A stretch of 33,707 bases of DNA from Kitasatospora sp. MBT63 (GTDB lineage: Bacteria; Actinomycetota; Actinomycetes; Streptomycetales; Streptomycetaceae): assembly GCF_000710465.2 (NCBI RefSeq), contig NZ_JAIZ01000337.1, forward strand, positions 9,727 through 43,433, written 5' to 3'. Each line of letters begins with the position of its first letter. Position 1 is the stretch's first letter. The position numbers and the translations under genes were made by a program. Positions 31,209 to 33,707 of this stretch are shown here, piece after piece. The notes under the pieces are model-generated. The model saw only the letters and a list, made by a program, of their open reading frames with translations. It ran no database searches and was not told the DNA's origin.

Positions 31209-31323
31209 GACCGATACGCCGCCCACGCCGACGTCGCTGTCCGCGCCGTCCACGCCTACCCCGCCGGCCGGCCGCGGCGGGCACCCACGGCCCCGACGGA
31301 CTAGTGACCTGGAGCAAGCATGA
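31201..31323 (+). CDS. 40-residue Pro/Thr-rich peptide, coupled on both sides
   Basis: A short ORF that fills the gap between the ferritin-like and LodA-like genes. Its ATG lies inside the last codons of the ferritin-like gene (8-base overlap), GGAAGGGGG stands about seven bases upstream, and its TGA overlaps the ATG of the next gene as ATGA (31320-31323). The peptide begins MRETDTPPTPTSLSAPSTPTPP and ends GRGGHPRPRRTSDLEQA (17 residues shown). It is rich in Pro, Thr and Arg, has no Cys and no membrane segment, and GC at third positions is about 79 percent, lower than the neighbours. The geometry suggests a translated gene, either a small peptide with its own job or a coupling ORF that only carries ribosomes to the next start. 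Function unknown. Confidence 0.5.
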   Translation: MRETDTPPTPTSLSAPSTPTPPAGRGGHPRPRRTSDLEQA

Positions 31324-32708
31324 CCATCCTGGAACTGCGGATCCTCCCGCCGCTCGCGGTCGGCCGGCTCGGCGCCGCCACCGAACCGATGGACAACTAC
31401 GAGGTCACGGTGGACCCGGAGCAGCCGCTCGCGGCCCGCCGGATCCGACCGGCCAGGACCTTCGTCGTGGACCCGGACATCGGCGGGATCAGCTCGGACG
31501 CGGTGCCATCGGCGGTGCGTTTCACCGTCGGCGGCAAGGTCCGGCCGGTCGCCCCCTTCCTGGAGGTCTGGGCGCTCACCGACACCGAGGGGATGCTGGA
31601 GCCGCTCACCACCGCCCTGCTCGCCGAGCACGGTCTGACCCCTCGGGACGTCCGGTGGAGTGTCGAGGTGGCCAACCACAAGATCCACCGCCGTACCGGG
31701 GAGGAGCGCGACAGGATCGACGCGGTGGTGCCCGCCTTCTCCGACCACGACGTCCACCGGCTCGAGGGCACCTGCCCCAACTTCTGGGCAGGTCGGACGC
31801 TCCCGCTCGGTACCGTCCGCTACCTCAGGCCGACCGAGGGGTTCCCGGGGATCCGGCTGCGCTTCACCCCGGCCGCGGGCCTGGTGTACGGCTCCAGCGC
31901 CCAGGATCCGCAGTTGCCCCAAGAGGCCCCCGACCCGAACCTCGCGGGCATTCTCTACAACGCCAACCTGGGCGGCTGGCTGGGCCACTTCGACCGCGAG
32001 GGCGACCCGTCGCTGACCGTCCCCGCCAACATCTACCGGGGCTGGGACGACGACGGCAGGTGGCGCAGCAGTGGCTATCTGGACGACGAGTGCGACGGCC
32101 TGGTCCACGTCGAGCTCCGCCTCGCCGGCCGAGCCGACCCACTGCGCGCCTACGCACGGATCGGCGCCGGCCCCCCGGCGTACGCACCGGACAGCTTCCC
32201 GGTTCGCACCGTCGCGGACGAGCTGGACCAGGCGATGTTCGGACCGGAGGCCACGGACATCGAGGCGGGGCTGGAGGGCCGGGCGCAGGCCGAGGAGATC
32301 ATCCGCCGGGCCCTGGAGTCGGTCCGGCTGATGAACACGGCGGTCATGAACGGCAACACGGTGAACGGCCGAACCGATGTCGCGAGCACCATGGTCCGGC
32401 AGGACACTGCCGACACCGGGCGGCGGTTCGAGCCCGTCATGGCGCCTTCGCTGGTCGACAACGCCGCCCTGCTCCACCTCCACCGGTCGATCCTCACCGG
32501 ACTGCGCAGCGGCACCGCGCCCTGGTTCGCGGATGTCCTGCGCAATCACAACGAGATCGGCGACCTCTCCGCAAAGGGCCGGCGCAAGATGCCCGCCCTG
32601 ATGCGCGGCGCGGACGGCAGGGCACTCGCCCTGACCCGCCGCCAGGTGGACCTCATCCGGAAGGTGGCCAGACGGGACGTCTTCGCCGCCGAGTCCTCCG
32701 GCCCCTGA
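31320..32708 (+). CDS. LodA/GoxA-like protein, N-terminal-type domain
   Basis: A 462-residue protein. Its start, LRILPPLAVGRLGAATEPM, and the segments VRPVAPFLEVWAL (75-86), RWSVEVANHKIHRRTG (112-127), LPLGTVRYL (161-169) and GYLDDECDG (252-260) resemble the N-terminal beta-rich half of LodA/GoxA amine oxidases (memory comparison: AVGRLGNS-like start, TWTVHLANKKA-like strand, W-x-DD-x-x-DG turn). LodA proteins are about 700 residues and make a cysteine tryptophylquinone cofactor; here the C-terminal half with its cofactor residues is missing and seems to be encoded by the gene at 32808. The C-terminal 200 residues are helical and do not remind me of LodA. GGAG lies five bases before the ATG; the preceding peptide's stop overlaps the start. 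No signal peptide. Confidence 0.75.
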   Translation: MTILELRILPPLAVGRLGAATEPMDNYEVTVDPEQPLAARRIRPARTFVVDPDIGGISSDAVPSAVRFTVGGKVRPVAPFLEVWALTDTEGMLEPLTTALLAEHGLTPRDVRWSVEVANHKIHRRTGEERDRIDAVVPAFSDHDVHRLEGTCPNFWAGRTLPLGTVRYLRPTEGFPGIRLRFTPAAGLVYGSSAQDPQLPQEAPDPNLAGILYNANLGGWLGHFDREGDPSLTVPANIYRGWDDDGRWRSSGYLDDECDGLVHVELRLAGRADPLRAYARIGAGPPAYAPDSFPVRTVADELDQAMFGPEATDIEAGLEGRAQAEEIIRRALESVRLMNTAVMNGNTVNGRTDVASTMVRQDTADTGRRFEPVMAPSLVDNAALLHLHRSILTGLRSGTAPWFADVLRNHNEIGDLSAKGRRKMPALMRGADGRALALTRRQVDLIRKVARRDVFAAESSGP

Positions 32709-32777
32709 CCTGCGGCACGCGATCGGAAGGGACAGTCACGGCGGCAGCACTCCGGACCAGAAGGCCGTACCGGACAC

Positions 32778-32796
32778 GGACAGGACAGGACAGGAG
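32778..32796 (+). repeat. GGACA tandem repeat at a ribosome binding site
   Basis: GGACA occurs three times in a row (32778-32792) and runs into GGAG (32793-32796), the only candidate ribosome binding site for the gene at 32808, though 11 bases from its ATG. Slippage would change the number of GGA motifs or the spacing without touching the coding frame. Confidence 0.6.
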
Positions 32797-32807
32797 CACC
32801 GCGGACC

Positions 32808-33689
32808 ATGAGGATCGACCCCACCAACCTGACCGCCCAGTTGCACTACCGGCCGGACGGCAACCCACCGAGTTCGCTCCCGGAGTCGGCGATCTCCAAT
32901 GCCTTCCCCGGGCTGGAGTTCGACTTCCGCAACGTCTGGCGTCGGCTGTTCGAGGGCATCGAGCTCCACGAGGCGGACAACTACGTGGTGGCCGCTTCCG
33001 GCGAGCATGCCCGTCTGAAAGGCCGTCGGCTGCTCCGGGTGGCCGGCGAGCCGACGGTGGTGCCCGTCAGCGGCCCCCAGCGGCCGCACGAGGATCCGCC
33101 CGGACGCCTCACCTCGGCCGGCAACCCGGACGGGGTCGTGACCATGGAGTGGTCCAACTCCCTGGCGGCGGTGCTGAAGGAGTACGCCGGCCGTGCGGTG
33201 AAGTGCGAGTTCACCAAGGCCGAGGCGCCGCTCCCGGTCGGGCTCCTTGCGAAGGAGGACGAGGCCGACCGGTTGGAGGTGGTGGATCTGGTGGTCCGGC
33301 CGTTGTTCGCGTTCAGCGCGGTGGCGGGCGGCCCCCTCCCGGTGATCGACCGGGAGATGGTGCAGCCCGGGGAGCTGACCCGGGGTCTCTGCTCCCCCTG
33401 GCAGAACGACTACCGCGAATGTGCCTGTTACTACTGGGCGGCCAGCCGGCCCGACTTCGTCAACACCGAGGTGGACGCCGCCGGCACCACGGTGGGGAAC
33501 AGCTGGCTCGCCGTCGACCGCGAGCCCAAGGAGTACGTCCTGGACGACCGGGAGGACTCCCGCCTGCTCTCGTACGAGGACCTCTTCCAGGACTGGCAGC
33601 GGCACCTGCGCTTCATCGTGGACGGCCAGGACCACGTGCCCGGCGACGGTCAGGACCACGGCCGCGACCACGGCCGCCGGCACGACTGA
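32808..33689 (+). CDS. LodA C-terminal-like protein with PWQ-D-C-C-W motif
   Basis: A 293-residue protein. The N-terminus has PESAISNAFPGLEFDFRNVW (24-44), and the core ends in LTRGLCSPWQNDYRECACYY (190-209) followed at once by W210. LodA/GoxA proteins carry, by memory, an isoleucine-serine-asparagine-then-PGLEFDFR segment and an LTxxMxxPWQxDxxxC segment near the Cys and Trp that make the CTQ cofactor. Here C195, C205, C207 and W210 are candidates for such a bond, but the Cys-Trp spacing is much shorter than in LodA, so a CTQ cofactor is only a possibility. The tail (273-293) is a His/Asp-rich repeat that may bind metal. It is third or fourth in the cassette, 99 bases after the LodA-like gene. 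The start has GGAG 11 bases upstream. Confidence 0.72.
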   Translation: MRIDPTNLTAQLHYRPDGNPPSSLPESAISNAFPGLEFDFRNVWRRLFEGIELHEADNYVVAASGEHARLKGRRLLRVAGEPTVVPVSGPQRPHEDPPGRLTSAGNPDGVVTMEWSNSLAAVLKEYAGRAVKCEFTKAEAPLPVGLLAKEDEADRLEVVDLVVRPLFAFSAVAGGPLPVIDREMVQPGELTRGLCSPWQNDYRECACYYWAASRPDFVNTEVDAAGTTVGNSWLAVDREPKEYVLDDREDSRLLSYEDLFQDWQRHLRFIVDGQDHVPGDGQDHGRDHGRRHD

Positions 33690-33707
33690 GGATCCCGGCC
33701 CCGCCAC

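Noticed and set aside
30138..32549. Long minus-strand frame opposite the cassette genes
   Set aside because: Antisense to the diiron and LodA-like genes; Gly/Val/Pro-rich with no motif.

Overview
The window is very GC-rich. Genes are dense, with strong G/C bias at third codon positions, and GTG starts and translationally coupled overlaps are common. It carries a complete conservon (cvnABCDE), an actinobacterial sesquiterpene cyclase with a P450, SpoIIE-type phosphatases with PAS/GAF sensors, several leaderless-looking promoters and one rare TTA codon. Together these point to a Streptomyces or close relative (Streptomycetaceae). No rRNA, tRNA, CRISPR array or insertion sequence was seen.

Layout. 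1-372: 3' end of a P-loop ATPase/kinase-like gene. 380-2218 (-): Tat-exported flavin amino-acid/amine oxidase. 2413-3174 (+): unknown protein with a leaderless-type promoter. 3239-5554 (-): two-component system whose kinase has an unusual C-terminal extracytoplasmic tail. 5639-8107 (-): GAF/PAS/SpoIIE phosphatase. 8345-9295 (+): polysaccharide deacetylase. 9382-9765 (+): small beta-barrel-like protein. 9867-12504 (+): molybdenum hydroxylase pair (IorB-like and 2Fe-2S subunits) behind a near-consensus promoter. 12601-12972: decayed VOC (glyoxalase-fold) gene. 13075-15013: alpha/beta hydrolase (+), methyltransferase (-) and LysE-type exporter (-). 15238-16899 (+): a one-chain sigma factor, zinc anti-sigma-like domain, membrane segment and extracellular CAP domain, ended by a strong nested hairpin. 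16967-19526 (-): sesquiterpene synthase, closest in my memory to selina-4(15),7(11)-diene synthase, followed by a P450. 19738-24112 (-): conservon cvnA-E, every junction overlapping, with a CYP157-like P450 lacking the ExxR motif and a TTA codon in cvnC. 24113-25711: about 1.6 kb with no supportable gene. 25712-26365 (-): DUF6629-like membrane protein. 26664-26846 (+): small Cys-containing protein. 27175-29316 (+): PAS/GAF/SpoIIE/RsbW-like phosphatase.

29568-33689 (+) is the most interesting part. It encodes a putative diiron ferritin-like protein of the VioB/IPP-dimer-synthase type, then a 40-residue Pro/Thr-rich peptide ORF coupled by overlap on both sides. Next come a protein resembling the N-terminal part of LodA/GoxA (CTQ-dependent amine oxidases) and one resembling their C-terminal part, with a PWQ-D-C-C-W cluster. 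I read this as a split LodA-like oxidase with a diiron partner and a small peptide. No LodB-type flavoprotein maturase lies beside it in the window.

How the genes work together. The conservon is a membrane-associated sensor/GTPase signalling set. The cyclase and P450 form a two-gene sesquiterpenoid pathway. The two SpoIIE proteins, the two-component system and the sigma/CAP fusion make this a signalling-rich stretch. Family assignments come from reading motifs and from memory of homologs; no database search was run.
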